The position numbers were made by a program, and so were the translations under genes. From Clostridium tunisiense TJ (GTDB lineage: Bacteria > Bacillota > Clostridia > Clostridiales > Clostridiaceae), in the NCBI RefSeq assembly GCF_000300195.1, contig NZ_AMQH01000022.1, positions 1 through 44,249 of the forward strand: 44,249 nucleotides of DNA, read 5' to 3'. This document shows positions 25,498-35,205 of this stretch, piece by piece. Each line of letters opens with the position of its first letter. The first letter of the stretch is position 1. Under the pieces are notes generated by a model. That model made no database searches. It had not been told where the DNA came from and worked only from the letters and a program-made list of their open reading frames with translations.

Positions 25498-26838
25498 TTA
25501 CTCTGGTACTTCCTCCATAGGCTTATCACACTTTCTTATAAATTTATTGGGAATTATAAAATAGAATTCTGTTTCTTTTCCTAGGGAACTATTAGCACCA
25601 TATTCAAAGCCATGTAGTTTTAAAATTTCGCTAGAAATTGGGAGACCAAGACCCATACCACCACTTTGAGAAGTTTTGTAATACCTATGCCAGATATCTT
25701 CTAGTAAATTTGGAGGTATTCCCACTCCATAATCTATAATAGATACTTTAATATGTGTATTTTCTTCACTAGCTAAGACTTTGATTTCACTATTTTCCCT
25801 ACTAAATTTAATTGCATTATCTAGAAAATTATAAAGAACTCTTTCTAGATGTTTTTTATCAGCTTCTATATTTATGGGTAGGAAACTGCAATGAATGGAA
25901 AGATTTTTTTTAACAATCATAGGATGAAGCTTATTAATCACATCCTCTAGTAGCAGTGAAAGGTTGATAGAACTCTTATTTAGTGTAAATGCTCCTTGTT
26001 GAAATTTAGAAAGTTGAAGCAAATCTACAACCAAGTTATTTAATCTATCTACTTCTTTAATTATTTCAAGGGAATATTTATCTTTATCTTCTTCAGTTAC
26101 TAAACCATCATAAATAGCTTCACTATAGCTTCTTATTACACTAAGTGGGGTTTTAAAGTCATGGGAAACGTTAGCCACAAATTCCCGCTGAAGGTGATTT
26201 TTCTTTTTAAGTTCAAGAGCCATTTTTTTAATACTATAAGATAGTGCTTCAATTTCATCTTTTGTATTTATATCTAACTTTAAATCAAAGTTTCCTTTTG
26301 ATATTTCATCAGCAGCATTTTCTATTTGTAGTATAGGATTAGTAAACTTTCTCCCAATATAAGAAATGAGTGGGAGTGATAATAATACTCCTACCACAAA
26401 AACTAAAAATAATATTATATAAATACCTTTCAAATAGTCCTCAGAGTATTTATTATTTTGAAAAACCACAATATCACCTAATGAGGTTTGAAACTTGTAA
26501 TAAAGAAATTCTGATCCCATCATATTTTTAAATTTTCCCTTTTTCACAAAATCTTTTTCTTTAACATTTTGTAGAAAAGACATCATTCCCATTTTTCCTT
26601 GAGTTAATGGTGTAATAGTTCCATCTTTAATTAGGATAGCACTAACTTCAAGACTTGGAAGGGGATTAGATGTACTCAGATACTCATAAATTTCCTTGGA
26701 TGAGCTTTCTAGATAAGTGTATTGCTGAAACATATAAAATTTAGATAAAAAGATACTGCTACCAATAAAACATAAAATCACTACAAAAGTAATTATGCCT
26801 AAGAAATATTTTGAAAGTTTTACTGTTATTTTATTCAT
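25498..26838 (-). CDS. Sensor histidine kinase (two-component system)
   Basis: The product is 446 residues, start ATG with GGAGAG upstream. Membrane helix 1 (about 12-33), an outside region of about 100 residues of unknown fold, membrane helix 2 (about 138-160), HAMP (about 160-212), HisKA with the phospho-accepting His226 in FVANVSHDFKTPLS, and an ATPase domain with N-box NFLDNAIKFS, G1 DYGVGIPP and G2 GMGLGLPI. All catalytic boxes are intact. It autophosphorylates in response to an outside signal and passes phosphate to the regulator encoded at 27104-27772. A 265-bp gap separates the two genes, which is unusually wide for such a pair. Confidence 0.92.
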   Translation of the reverse strand: MNKITVKLSKYFLGIITFVVILCFIGSSIFLSKFYMFQQYTYLESSSKEIYEYLSTSNPLPSLEVSAILIKDGTITPLTQGKMGMMSFLQNVKEKDFVKKGKFKNMMGSEFLYYKFQTSLGDIVVFQNNKYSEDYLKGIYIILFLVFVVGVLLSLPLISYIGRKFTNPILQIENAADEISKGNFDLKLDINTKDEIEALSYSIKKMALELKKKNHLQREFVANVSHDFKTPLSVIRSYSEAIYDGLVTEEDKDKYSLEIIKEVDRLNNLVVDLLQLSKFQQGAFTLNKSSINLSLLLEDVINKLHPMIVKKNLSIHCSFLPINIEADKKHLERVLYNFLDNAIKFSRENSEIKVLASEENTHIKVSIIDYGVGIPPNLLEDIWHRYYKTSQSGGMGLGLPISSEILKLHGFEYGANSSLGKETEFYFIIPNKFIRKCDKPMEEVPE

Positions 26839-27103
26839 ATTTACTCTCCATAAATTTATTAATTATAAATAAGAAAATTACGGCATTATATTTTAAGCAG
26901 AACATTAATTGACTAATGAGATTTTCAGTATATTTAATCATTATATAAGGTGCAATATTATTTTTACATTGAAAGAAAATTTTAAGCAACTTATACAAAA
27001 GAGAATACAAAACAGGATTAGATATAATTATTCAGTATTTTTATTGCATTCTATATATTTCAAAATAAATTTCATTAAGATTTAGTGAAAAGATTATTAT
27101 ATA

Positions 27104-27772
27104 CTAATTTTTAAAGTCCATCTTATAGCCTACACCCCAGACCGTTGCCAAATGATTTTCACAAAAGCTAATTTTTTCTCTTAACTTTTTCACGTGAGTA
27201 TCAACAGTTCGAGAATCTCCAGCGTAATCATATCCCCAAACTGTACTAAGTAATTGTTCTCTATTAAAAACTTGACTAGGATTCTTACAGAAAAACACTA
27301 GAAGATCGAACTCTTTTGGAGTTAGTACTATATTTTTATCCTCTTCTATTACTTCTCTCTTGTTTTCTGAAATAGTTAATTTATTGAAAACAAGTGTTGT
27401 ACTATTATCTACCTTGCTATTCATTCTCAAGTTTACTCTTAATATTAATTCTCTCATGCTAATAGGTTTCACCATATAATCATCAGCCCCTAATTCTAGA
27501 CCAAAAATCCTATCATCTTCCTCACCTCTAGCAGTAGTCATAATTACTGGGGTGTTTCCTAAGGTTTTAATTTTTCTTAAAAGAGCCCAACCATCTTTAT
27601 TAGGGAGCATTACATCTAAGATAATCAAATCAAAAGTTTCGGTAAAAATAGCATCTTCAGCTAATTTACCATCTGAAATGCAAGTAACTTCATAATTCTC
27701 TTTTTCTAAATATAAGGTCATTACTTCTAAAAGTTTAGTTTCATCTTCAACAATAAGTATTTTACCCTTCAT
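27104..27772 (-). CDS. OmpR/PhoB-family response regulator
   Basis: The product is 222 residues with AAAGGAG upstream of ATG. The receiver domain (1-120) has the acidic pocket VEDE, phospho-acceptor Asp53 in LDVMLP, Thr in MTTARGEE and the ADDYMVKP lysine. The C-terminal winged helix (about 128-221) has LTPKEFDLLVFFCKNPSQVFNREQLL and GDSRTVDTHVKKLREK. It is transcribed ahead of the kinase in the same direction, and the secreted protein gene lies further on in the same orientation, a possible target. Confidence 0.93.
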   Translation of the reverse strand: MKGKILIVEDETKLLEVMTLYLEKENYEVTCISDGKLAEDAIFTETFDLIILDVMLPNKDGWALLRKIKTLGNTPVIMTTARGEEDDRIFGLELGADDYMVKPISMRELILRVNLRMNSKVDNSTTLVFNKLTISENKREVIEEDKNIVLTPKEFDLLVFFCKNPSQVFNREQLLSTVWGYDYAGDSRTVDTHVKKLREKISFCENHLATVWGVGYKMDFKN

Positions 27773-28014
27773 AAACTCACTCCTTTAAAGTTTGATTATC
27801 ATTATATTACAATAATATAATAAAACAAAGTATTTTTCTATACTAAAGTTAGCAACCAATAAGTGAAGAAGTATGCTCTAATAAAGTATATTTATAACTT
27901 ATATACAGTTATAAAGTTTCTCAAATATGCAAATATTATATTTAATAAATAATATATGGTCATCAAAGAAGAGGAGTATTTGAAAAATTCAAGTGCTTCG
28001 TAAAGGAGACTGAG

Positions 28015-29772
28015 ATGAAAAGAGGAGTTATTGAAAGAAATTTTCGCAAGATTAAAAACCAAATTCATCAGATAAATGAGATAGTAAAAAATTCAAAAAC
28101 TAATTCCTTATGGGAGCATGAGGCTTCTGTTAGAAAAAAGCTTAAGCAACTAAAGGAATTTGAAGGTGCGGGCCTTCGAGATTATGAAGAAGTTTACCAA
28201 AGTTATTTAGAAATTTTAGAGTATATTTCTGAGAGACTTGTTAAGGATTATAACAATAAAAACGATACAAAGTTTAATTTCAGAGACATTATAGAAGATA
28301 ATTACGAAGGATATTTAAAATCAGGAATAATTAGTGTATTAATTTCTAATCATATGCCTAGATTAATTTCTAGTGAATTTGATAGAGTGTTTCCAATGAA
28401 TCCTAAGAATGAATATAGAGAAACAAGAAGAGTGAAAAGGGAGTTTTATCTTCACTTAGGAGAAACAAATACAGGAAAAACCTACAATGCTATGCAAAGG
28501 TTAAAGGGCAGTAGCAGAGGTATCTATTTATCCCCATTGAGAATCTTGGCTTTAGAGAATTATGAAAGATTAAATAATGAGGGAGTTAAATGCAGTCTTT
28601 TCACAGGTGAAGAAGAAATTATAGTAGAAGGAGCTACTCATATATCTTGTACTATTGAGAAATTGGATATTGAAGAAGAGTATCAGGTTGCCATTATTGA
28701 CGAGGTTCAAATGATAGATGATGATCAACGTGGTGCGGCATGGACCAGAGCTTTGCTTGGGGTGAAAAGCAAGGAAGTTCATCTTTGTGGGTCTTTGAAT
28801 GCTAAAAATATTATAATAAAAATCCTAGAAGACTGTGAAGAAAATTATACTTTAAAGCTGTATCAACGGCAAATACCTCTTCAACTTCAACAGCAGAACT
28901 TTTCCTATAGAAATATAGAAGAAGGAGATGCATTAGTTGTTTTTTCGAAAAAAAGAGTATTAGAGCTAGCATATGAATTTGCAGACCTTGGCATTAAGGC
29001 CAGCTTAATTTATGGAGATTTACCACCTGAAGTTAGAAGAAAACAATATGAACAATTCATTAATAAAGAGACAAAGATATTAATTTGTACTGATGCTATT
29101 GGCATGGGAGTTAATCTTCCCATTAAAAGAATAATATTTATGGACATAAAAAAATACGATGGAAATGAATTTAGATTTTTAAACTCCCATGAAGTAAAGC
29201 AAATAGCAGGTAGAGCAGGGAGAAAGGGGATATATGAAGTTGGTTATGTGGCATCCATTGGTGGAAATCAAGATTTCCTAGATGAAATGCTAAGTTCAGA
29301 AGATAGAGAAATAAAAGAAGCAGTAGTGGGGCCTAGCGAAGCAATTTTAAAAGTAAAAAGCCTTTCTTTAAGGGAAAAGCTTGCTCTGTGGAGTACTAGA
29401 GAAGAACAAGTACCTTTTTATAGAAAAATGGATATTAATGAATATTTAATAATTCTTGATCATCTTAAAAGCTATAAACTTCATGAACAGGATCAATGGA
29501 AACTTATAAGAATTCCTTTTGATGTAACAAATCCTAAGTTAATGGAAGCTTTTTTAATTTATGTTGATCAATTATTCATTGGAAAAATGGATAGTATATC
29601 AAAACCATCCTATTCATTACAAGAATTATATGAACTTGAAATTTACTATCAAAAGGTGAACTTGTACTATAGCTTTTCGAAAATTTTCAAATTAGAATAT
29701 GATGAGCATTGGGTACAGGACGAAAGAGCTAGGGTAAGTGAAGAAATAAATAAAATATTACTTGACATATAA
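28015..29772 (+). CDS. SUV3-like ATP-dependent RNA helicase
   Basis: The product is 585 residues, start ATG with AAAGGAG upstream. Residues 1-140 are a helical lead with no recognised domain. The helicase core follows: Walker A GETNTGKT (149-156), motif Ib-like YLSPLRILALE, motif II DEVQM (229-233), motif III-like HLCGS, motif V TDAIGMGVNLP and motif VI QIAGRAGR (396-403). The DEVQ/DEIQ box and the GETNSGKT-type P-loop are marks of the mitochondrial SUV3 group and not of DEAD-box proteins. SUV3 unwinds RNA with an exonuclease in the mitochondrial degradosome. Clostridial members are annotated by homology only; the bacterial role is not known to me. It appears to be a single-gene unit. Confidence 0.85.
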   Translation: MKRGVIERNFRKIKNQIHQINEIVKNSKTNSLWEHEASVRKKLKQLKEFEGAGLRDYEEVYQSYLEILEYISERLVKDYNNKNDTKFNFRDIIEDNYEGYLKSGIISVLISNHMPRLISSEFDRVFPMNPKNEYRETRRVKREFYLHLGETNTGKTYNAMQRLKGSSRGIYLSPLRILALENYERLNNEGVKCSLFTGEEEIIVEGATHISCTIEKLDIEEEYQVAIIDEVQMIDDDQRGAAWTRALLGVKSKEVHLCGSLNAKNIIIKILEDCEENYTLKLYQRQIPLQLQQQNFSYRNIEEGDALVVFSKKRVLELAYEFADLGIKASLIYGDLPPEVRRKQYEQFINKETKILICTDAIGMGVNLPIKRIIFMDIKKYDGNEFRFLNSHEVKQIAGRAGRKGIYEVGYVASIGGNQDFLDEMLSSEDREIKEAVVGPSEAILKVKSLSLREKLALWSTREEQVPFYRKMDINEYLIILDHLKSYKLHEQDQWKLIRIPFDVTNPKLMEAFLIYVDQLFIGKMDSISKPSYSLQELYELEIYYQKVNLYYSFSKIFKLEYDEHWVQDERARVSEEINKILLDI

Positions 29773-29974
29773 TTAATATTTATTAAAAGTTTTAAGAGAA
29801 ACTGGGGTAATATAAACATATAAAATATTACAAATGATAAACATTTGAAGTTTTCAAATAAATTACCTCTTATAGAATTAGTTTAATTGTAGAAACTAAT
29901 ATAGAGAAGGATATAAATTTAAAATTATTATGTTTTAGGTAAAAGCAATAAAAAACAATATTGGAGGGATTATT

Positions 29975-30142
29975 ATGGCAGAAAACAAGTATAAAGAAAA
30001 ACATATGGCAATGCCAATTGAAAATTTTGCAACAGCACCATTGGCTAATAGGGATCATTTACAACCACGAACAAGAGTAAATATTCCTAATAATAACGAG
30101 ATTAGAAATGCAAAAGATTGGGTAGATGCAAATCAAAAATAG
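29975..30142 (+). CDS. DUF3787-type small spore-surface protein
   Basis: A 55-residue gene missed by a length cut-off. ATG follows GGAGGG at a 6-nt spacing. The product has MPIENFATAPLANRD and ends RNAKDWVDANQK. The NAKEWVD-type ending and the ENxETAxWAN-like middle are the marks of DUF3787, known in Clostridioides as the CDIF630_02480 spore-surface family. Here the usual Trp in the middle block is Leu (APLAN). It is followed by a strong terminator. A spore role fits the cotJ operon further right, although no sporulation sigma promoter was identified. Confidence 0.75.
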   Translation: MAENKYKEKHMAMPIENFATAPLANRDHLQPRTRVNIPNNNEIRNAKDWVDANQK

Positions 30143-30170
30143 TATCTAAAAGTGAAAAAGCAACAGTTTC

Positions 30171-30209
30171 ATAAAAAGAAGCTTGATTTGAAATCAAGCT
30201 TCTTTTTAT
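30171..30209. terminator. Near-perfect bidirectional terminator
   Basis: ATAAAAAGAAGCTTGATTT and its exact complement AAATCAAGCTTCTTTTTAT are separated by one base, giving a stem of about 17 bp with T-rich ends in both directions. It serves both the small spore gene and the convergent PFOR gene. Confidence 0.9.
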
Positions 30210-30232
30210 GAGAAAATTTTTAAATTTTATAA

Positions 30233-33200
30233 TTAGTATTGTATTTCAGCCAATCTTCTGTATGTGTCGTATCTTTCACGGGCATGCTTTTCTGCTACAT
30301 CATACATTTGATCAGCAATTTCAGGGAATACGGTTGCAAGAGAAGTGTAACGAATTTCACTTAAGATAAACTCTTTAAAGGATTTTGTTGGTTCCTTAGA
30401 ATCTAATACAAATGGATTCTTTCCTTCTTCCTTAAGCATTGGATTATATCTATAAAGATGCCAATATCCAGACTCCACAGCCTTTTTCTCTTGGGCAATA
30501 CTTGTGCCCATTCCTGTTTTAATACCATGGTTAACGCAAGGTGCATAAGCAATAATTAAGGAAGGTCCTTTATATGCTTCAGCTTCTGCAATAGCTTTTA
30601 TTGTATGGTTCATATTAGCACCCATAGAAATTTGAGTTACATATACATAGCCATAACTCATAGCCATTAAGCCTAAATCTTTCTTTCTAATTTTCTTACC
30701 AGCAGCTGCAAATTTAGCTACTGCAGCTGTAGGCGTAGCTTTAGAAGACTGGCCACCAGTATTAGAATAAACCTCTGTATCCATAACAAAGATATTAACA
30801 TCATCGCCTGTTGATAGAACTTGATCTAATCCAGAGAAACCTATATCATAAGCCCAACCATCTCCACCAATCATCCAATGAGATTTTTTAACTAAATGAT
30901 CCTTATTCTCCATAATTTCTTTAAGAATTGGATCTTTTTCATAGTCTATAGTCTTCATAGCTTCAAGAATTTTAGAGGTAGCAGCTTTAGAAGCTTCTCC
31001 ATCATCAATACCAGCTAGCCACTGTTCAAATGCGTCTTTAACAGGTGCACTTAAAGTTGAGTTTAACGCTTCCTTCATTAACTGAGCAAGTTTTTCCCTT
31101 AGTTGTTTTACCGCTAAGTACATACCATAGCCGTATTCTGCATTATCTTCAAAGAGAGAGTTACCCCAAGCTGGACCTTTACCGCATGCATTAGTAGTAT
31201 ATGGAACAGAAGGTGCACTACCACCCCAAATTGATGAACAACCTGTAGCGTTGGCTATCATCATTCTATCACCAAATAATTGGGTAAGTAGTTTAACATA
31301 TGGAGTTTCTCCACAACCTGGGCAAGCACCACTGAATTCCATAAGTGGTCTTACAAACTGGCTTCCTTTTAGTGTTTTCTTATCCATAATATGATCTTTA
31401 GAAGTAACTGTTGTACCAAACTCCCAGTTTTCAGATTCCATTTCAATTTCATGTTCTGCTGGTTTCATGATTAATGCTTTTCCTGGAGCAGGACAAATAT
31501 CAGCACAGTTTCCACAACCAGTGCAATCTAGTGGACTGATTTGTATACGGTAATGTAAGTCTTCAAAGCCTTTTCCAGTAGGCTTTTTAGTTTTAAAGGT
31601 ATCAGGTGCTTTTTCTTTCTCATTATCATCAAGTAATAATGGACGTATTACTGCATGAGGACATATATAAGCACATTGGTTACATTGAATACACTTATCA
31701 ATTTGCCACTCAGGAACGGTAACCGCTATACCGCGTTTTTCATAGGATGTTGTTCCCGTTGGGAAAATACCATCTTCCATACCGTTGAAAGCGCTAACAG
31801 GGAGTTCGTCTCCCTCATGTCTTTCCATAGGTCTTTGAATATTTTTAACAAAATCGGGTTCTTCCTTAATTGGCAGATTTTCATCTTCTGCGTTAGCCCA
31901 AGATTCAGGTACATTAACCTTGTGTAATGCATTTACACCCTGGTCAATGGCTTCTTTATTCATATTAACAATCTTTTCACCCTTTTTACCATAGGTCTTT
32001 TCTACAGAAGATTTTAGTAAATCTATGGCTTGTTCTACTGGAATAACATTAGCTAGTTTAAAGAAGGCAGACTGCATTATCATATTAATTCTACCACCTA
32101 GACCAATTTTCCCAGCTATAGAAATTGCATCTATGGTATAGAAATTAATATTGTTTTTTGCAATATATCTTCTTAAAGAAGCAGGCAATCTTGTTTCTAA
32201 TTCCTCATCACTCCATCGGCAGTTAAGAACAAATACGCCATTTTTCTTTAATCCTTTTACTAAGTCAAAATTGTAAACATAGGAAGGATTATGGCAAGCT
32301 ATATAATCAGCTTTATATACTAAATATGGTGACCTAATTGGTTTTTTACCAAATCTTAAGTGTGAAATTGTACTTCCACCAGATTTTTTACTATCATAAG
32401 AAAAGTAAGCTTGAGCATAAAGATCTGTATTATCTCCTATAATTTTAATTGCAGATTTATTTGCTCCAACAGTTCCATCTGAACCTAGTCCCCAAAACTT
32501 ACAACTAATAGTTCCTTCAGCAGCAGTTTCGATGATTTCTTCTTCAGGTAGTGAAGTATTAGTAACATCATCTACAATTCCAATGGTGAAGCCGTTTTTA
32601 GGTCTTGGAGCTTTCAAATTATTATAAACTGCTAAAATTTGAGATGGTCTAGTATCTTTTGAGCCAAGGCCATATCTACCACCCACTATTAATGGCTTTT
32701 CAGAATGATTGTAGAAGGCATTGCAAATGTCTAGATACAATGGTTCACCGAGAGAGCCAGGTTCCTTTGTACGATCTAGTACAGCTATTTTCTTTACAGT
32801 CTTTGGAAGAACATTAAATAGATATGTACTACAGAATGGACGATAAAGATGAACTTTGATAAGTCCTACCTTTTCACCTTGGTTAGTTAAATAGTCTATG
32901 GTTTCTTCGATTGTGTCACATACAGAACCCATAGCTATAATTATATTTTCAGCATTTGGGTCACCATAATAGTCGAAGGGATGGTATGCTCTTCCTGTAA
33001 TTTTTTCTAGTTCTCTCATATAATTTTCTACGATATCAGGTACTGCTTCAAAATATCTATTAGAAGACTCCCTTTGTTGGAAGTAGATATCAGGGTTTTG
33101 AGCTGTACCTCTTAGCGTTGGATGTTCAGGATTTAGAGCTCTTTGTCTAAAGGCTTTAATAGCATTGTGATCTACTAGCTTAATAACATCCTCAGGATTT

Positions 33201-33757
33201 ACTATTTCTATTTTTTGATATTCATGTGAGGTTCTAAATCCATCAAAGAAATGTATAAAAGGAACTCTAGATTTTATAGAAGAAAGGTGAGCAACATTAG
33301 CTAAATCCATTACTTCTTGAACATTTGAAGCAGCTAAAAGGGCTACTCCAGTTTGTCTAGTAGCCATTACGTCTTGATGGTCTCCAAAAATAGAAAGGGC
33401 ATGCGCAGCAACAGCACGTGCGCTTACGTGTAATACTCCTGGTAAAAGTTCTCCTGCCATTCTATAAAGGTTAGGGATCATCAGCAATAATCCTTGAGAT
33501 GCAGTATAGGTTGTTGTAAGTGCTCCTCCAACTAGAGAACCGTGTACAGAGCCAGAAGCACCAGCTTCTGATTGCATTTCAACAACTTTTACTGGTTGAC
33601 CAAACATATTTTTTCTACCGTGGGCAGACCAATCATCTGTAAGTTCAGCCATAGGTGTAGACGGGGTTATAGGATAGATAGCAGCAACTTCTGTAAAAGC
33701 ATAAGAGGCTTCTGCAGCAGCTTGGTTTCCATCCATAGTTTTCATGATTTTTGCCAT
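30233..33757 (-). CDS. nifJ: Pyruvate:ferredoxin (flavodoxin) oxidoreductase
   Basis: The product is 1174 residues, the single-chain PFOR of clostridia, with GAGGAGG upstream of ATG. It oxidises pyruvate with CoA to acetyl-CoA and CO2 and reduces ferredoxin. The N-terminal pyruvate-binding domain begins with MDGNQAAAEASYAFTEVAAIYPITPSTPMAE. The inserted ferredoxin domain has two [4Fe-4S] motifs: CIQCNQCAYIC (Cys689, 692, 695, 699) and CTGCGNCADIC (Cys745, 748, 751, 755). The C-terminal half holds the proximal cluster ligands in GACPGCGETPY and the thiamine diphosphate fold with GDGWAYDIG...NTGG. All key residues seem present. It is monocistronic. Confidence 0.97.
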   Translation of the reverse strand: MAKIMKTMDGNQAAAEASYAFTEVAAIYPITPSTPMAELTDDWSAHGRKNMFGQPVKVVEMQSEAGASGSVHGSLVGGALTTTYTASQGLLLMIPNLYRMAGELLPGVLHVSARAVAAHALSIFGDHQDVMATRQTGVALLAASNVQEVMDLANVAHLSSIKSRVPFIHFFDGFRTSHEYQKIEIVNPEDVIKLVDHNAIKAFRQRALNPEHPTLRGTAQNPDIYFQQRESSNRYFEAVPDIVENYMRELEKITGRAYHPFDYYGDPNAENIIIAMGSVCDTIEETIDYLTNQGEKVGLIKVHLYRPFCSTYLFNVLPKTVKKIAVLDRTKEPGSLGEPLYLDICNAFYNHSEKPLIVGGRYGLGSKDTRPSQILAVYNNLKAPRPKNGFTIGIVDDVTNTSLPEEEIIETAAEGTISCKFWGLGSDGTVGANKSAIKIIGDNTDLYAQAYFSYDSKKSGGSTISHLRFGKKPIRSPYLVYKADYIACHNPSYVYNFDLVKGLKKNGVFVLNCRWSDEELETRLPASLRRYIAKNNINFYTIDAISIAGKIGLGGRINMIMQSAFFKLANVIPVEQAIDLLKSSVEKTYGKKGEKIVNMNKEAIDQGVNALHKVNVPESWANAEDENLPIKEEPDFVKNIQRPMERHEGDELPVSAFNGMEDGIFPTGTTSYEKRGIAVTVPEWQIDKCIQCNQCAYICPHAVIRPLLLDDNEKEKAPDTFKTKKPTGKGFEDLHYRIQISPLDCTGCGNCADICPAPGKALIMKPAEHEIEMESENWEFGTTVTSKDHIMDKKTLKGSQFVRPLMEFSGACPGCGETPYVKLLTQLFGDRMMIANATGCSSIWGGSAPSVPYTTNACGKGPAWGNSLFEDNAEYGYGMYLAVKQLREKLAQLMKEALNSTLSAPVKDAFEQWLAGIDDGEASKAATSKILEAMKTIDYEKDPILKEIMENKDHLVKKSHWMIGGDGWAYDIGFSGLDQVLSTGDDVNIFVMDTEVYSNTGGQSSKATPTAAVAKFAAAGKKIRKKDLGLMAMSYGYVYVTQISMGANMNHTIKAIAEAEAYKGPSLIIAYAPCVNHGIKTGMGTSIAQEKKAVESGYWHLYRYNPMLKEEGKNPFVLDSKEPTKSFKEFILSEIRYTSLATVFPEIADQMYDVAEKHARERYDTYRRLAEIQY

Positions 33758-33972
33758 TAATAAAATCCTCCTCTATAATGATTTAAGCACCTACAAGAAT
33801 TATGAGTGAGTAGGTACCTTACATTAAATCTTACCTATTCTATTATTTACTAGGAATACGCAGTCCATACATTAAAATTTTATAAAGTAATACAAAGAGA
33901 TATAAATAGCAGTTGATGAGAAGAATTTTAAGGTTTAAATATAGATTGCTCCTTCGTTAACCAGGAACATTT

Positions 33973-34025
33973 GATGAGAAAATATGAATTAAGTATTCAT
34001 ATTGAGATGTTTTACAAGTCTCATC
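33973..34025 (+). other. Nested stem-loop in the PFOR / HD-GYP gap
   Basis: GATGAGA (33973-33979) pairs with TCTCATC (34019-34025), enclosing a perfect AATATGAAT / ATTCATATT hairpin (33981-34003). No T run. The gap 33758-34310 is otherwise AT-rich; it also holds the HD-GYP promoter and the palindrome GTAGGTACCTTAC-like site near 33811 upstream of PFOR. Confidence 0.3.
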
Positions 34026-34226
34026 TATGCAGGGTTTCTTAAAGAAAGTTTACAAGAGAGCTTAAGTATTTAAAGGTTTCTATATAAATTTATAGTTTGG
34101 AATTAAACTTATAGGGAGAAAGGGCTTATTTTTAGTGTGAAGACTAAGAGGTTGGTAGAAATATGTCGAATTAATTGGTAAAAATGTTATAAATTTGTGA
34201 AATGTAAGTAAATATGCAGAAAAATG

Positions 34227-34255
34227 TTGAATATTGGAAAATCACATGTTATATT
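34227..34255 (+). promoter_or_regulatory. Sigma-A promoter of the HD-GYP gene
   Basis: TTGAAT (34227-34232) and TATATT (34250-34255) are exactly 17 nt apart, about 55 nt before the start codon. Confidence 0.6.
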
Positions 34256-34310
34256 ATTATTGAAAATAAATTTACTTTAATGAAAATAAATAAATTAAAA
34301 TGGGGGAATG

Positions 34311-34946
34311 ATGAAATTTATGTGTAGTGATTGTTTAGAAGAAACAAAAGCTAGTATTTTGAAAAATCTACTGAGAGAATTAGAAGGAAAAAGCAAAGAT
34401 ACGTTAACGCATTGTTATAATGTAGTTAATTACGCTACAAGTTTTGCTAGATATATTCAGTGTGAAAAAGAGGATATTACTAAACTTCATTACGCAGCAT
34501 TATTACACGATATAGGAAAAATTAGAATTCCAAATGATATACTTAATAAAAGTGAAGAATTGACAAAAGAAGAATATGAAATAATAAAAAAACATTCCTA
34601 CTATGGTTATGACATTGTTAAGTATACAGGGATTTTCAACGAGGAATTAGAATTAATACTTCATCACCATGAGAGAGTTGACGGAATGGGTTATCCCCAT
34701 AAATTAAATGATAATAATATTAATAAACTATGTAAGATACTAAGTATATGTGATTCTTTTGATGCTATGGTTAGTGAAAGAACTTATAAAAAAAGTATGA
34801 CTATAAAAGAAGCGGTTCAAGAACTTATGGATAATGTAGAAAAGCAATTTGATAAAGAGTTGGTTCCTTTATTTGTAAAGTTCATAGAAGAACATGGATT
34901 GATTAAAGATGGTAATTATTACATTATAGAGGATGTTTTTTATTAA
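34311..34946 (+). CDS. HD-GYP domain phosphodiesterase
   Basis: The product is 211 residues from ATG 34311, placed 4 nt after a GGGGG site; ATG 34308 overlaps it more closely. Nearly the whole protein is an HD-GYP domain, the metal-dependent c-di-GMP phosphodiesterase fold. Motifs: HDIGK (66-70), the HSYYGYDI helix (95-102), and HHHERVDGMGYP (118-129) containing the GYP signature. The N-terminus has a CxxC pair (Cys5, Cys8). There is no receiver or membrane sensor. It probably hydrolyses c-di-GMP, perhaps to GMP as in other members. A hairpin terminator overlaps its end. Confidence 0.88.
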   Translation: MKFMCSDCLEETKASILKNLLRELEGKSKDTLTHCYNVVNYATSFARYIQCEKEDITKLHYAALLHDIGKIRIPNDILNKSEELTKEEYEIIKKHSYYGYDIVKYTGIFNEELELILHHHERVDGMGYPHKLNDNNINKLCKILSICDSFDAMVSERTYKKSMTIKEAVQELMDNVEKQFDKELVPLFVKFIEEHGLIKDGNYYIIEDVFY

Positions 34947-34958
34947 AGACATCCTTTT
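34931..34958 (+). terminator. Terminator overlapping the HD-GYP stop codon
   Basis: GGATGT (34931-34936) pairs with ACATCC (34949-34954), followed by TTTTATT. The stem is short but starts inside the last codons. Confidence 0.55.
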
Positions 34959-35172
34959 ATTATATAAATTATGATTTGGTTAAATATGATTTCATTAATT
35001 CAAGTTTGATCTATAAAACTATTTAATGGGATTAGTTTTTATTGAAAGGTTGTTTTAGTAAATTAAACTATAATTCTAAGTATATTTATGAATTGGATAG
35101 ATAATAATATAAATAGTTAAATAATCATACAAGTAACCCAAACTATGTATGACAACCTATTTTTCTTAAATC

Positions 35173-35205
35173 AAAAAAGTATGGCTTTTATAGCCATACT
35201 TTTTT
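35173..35205. terminator. Terminator of the hemerythrin gene
   Basis: AAAAAAGTATGGC (35173-35185) pairs perfectly with GCCATACTTTTTT (35193-35205). The stem overlaps the stop codon of the minus-strand gene and has T runs on both strands. Confidence 0.8.

Noticed and set aside
31655..31927. Plus-strand frame of 90 codons inside the PFOR gene
   Set aside because: It is antisense to the conserved ferredoxin-domain coding sequence and has no start signals.
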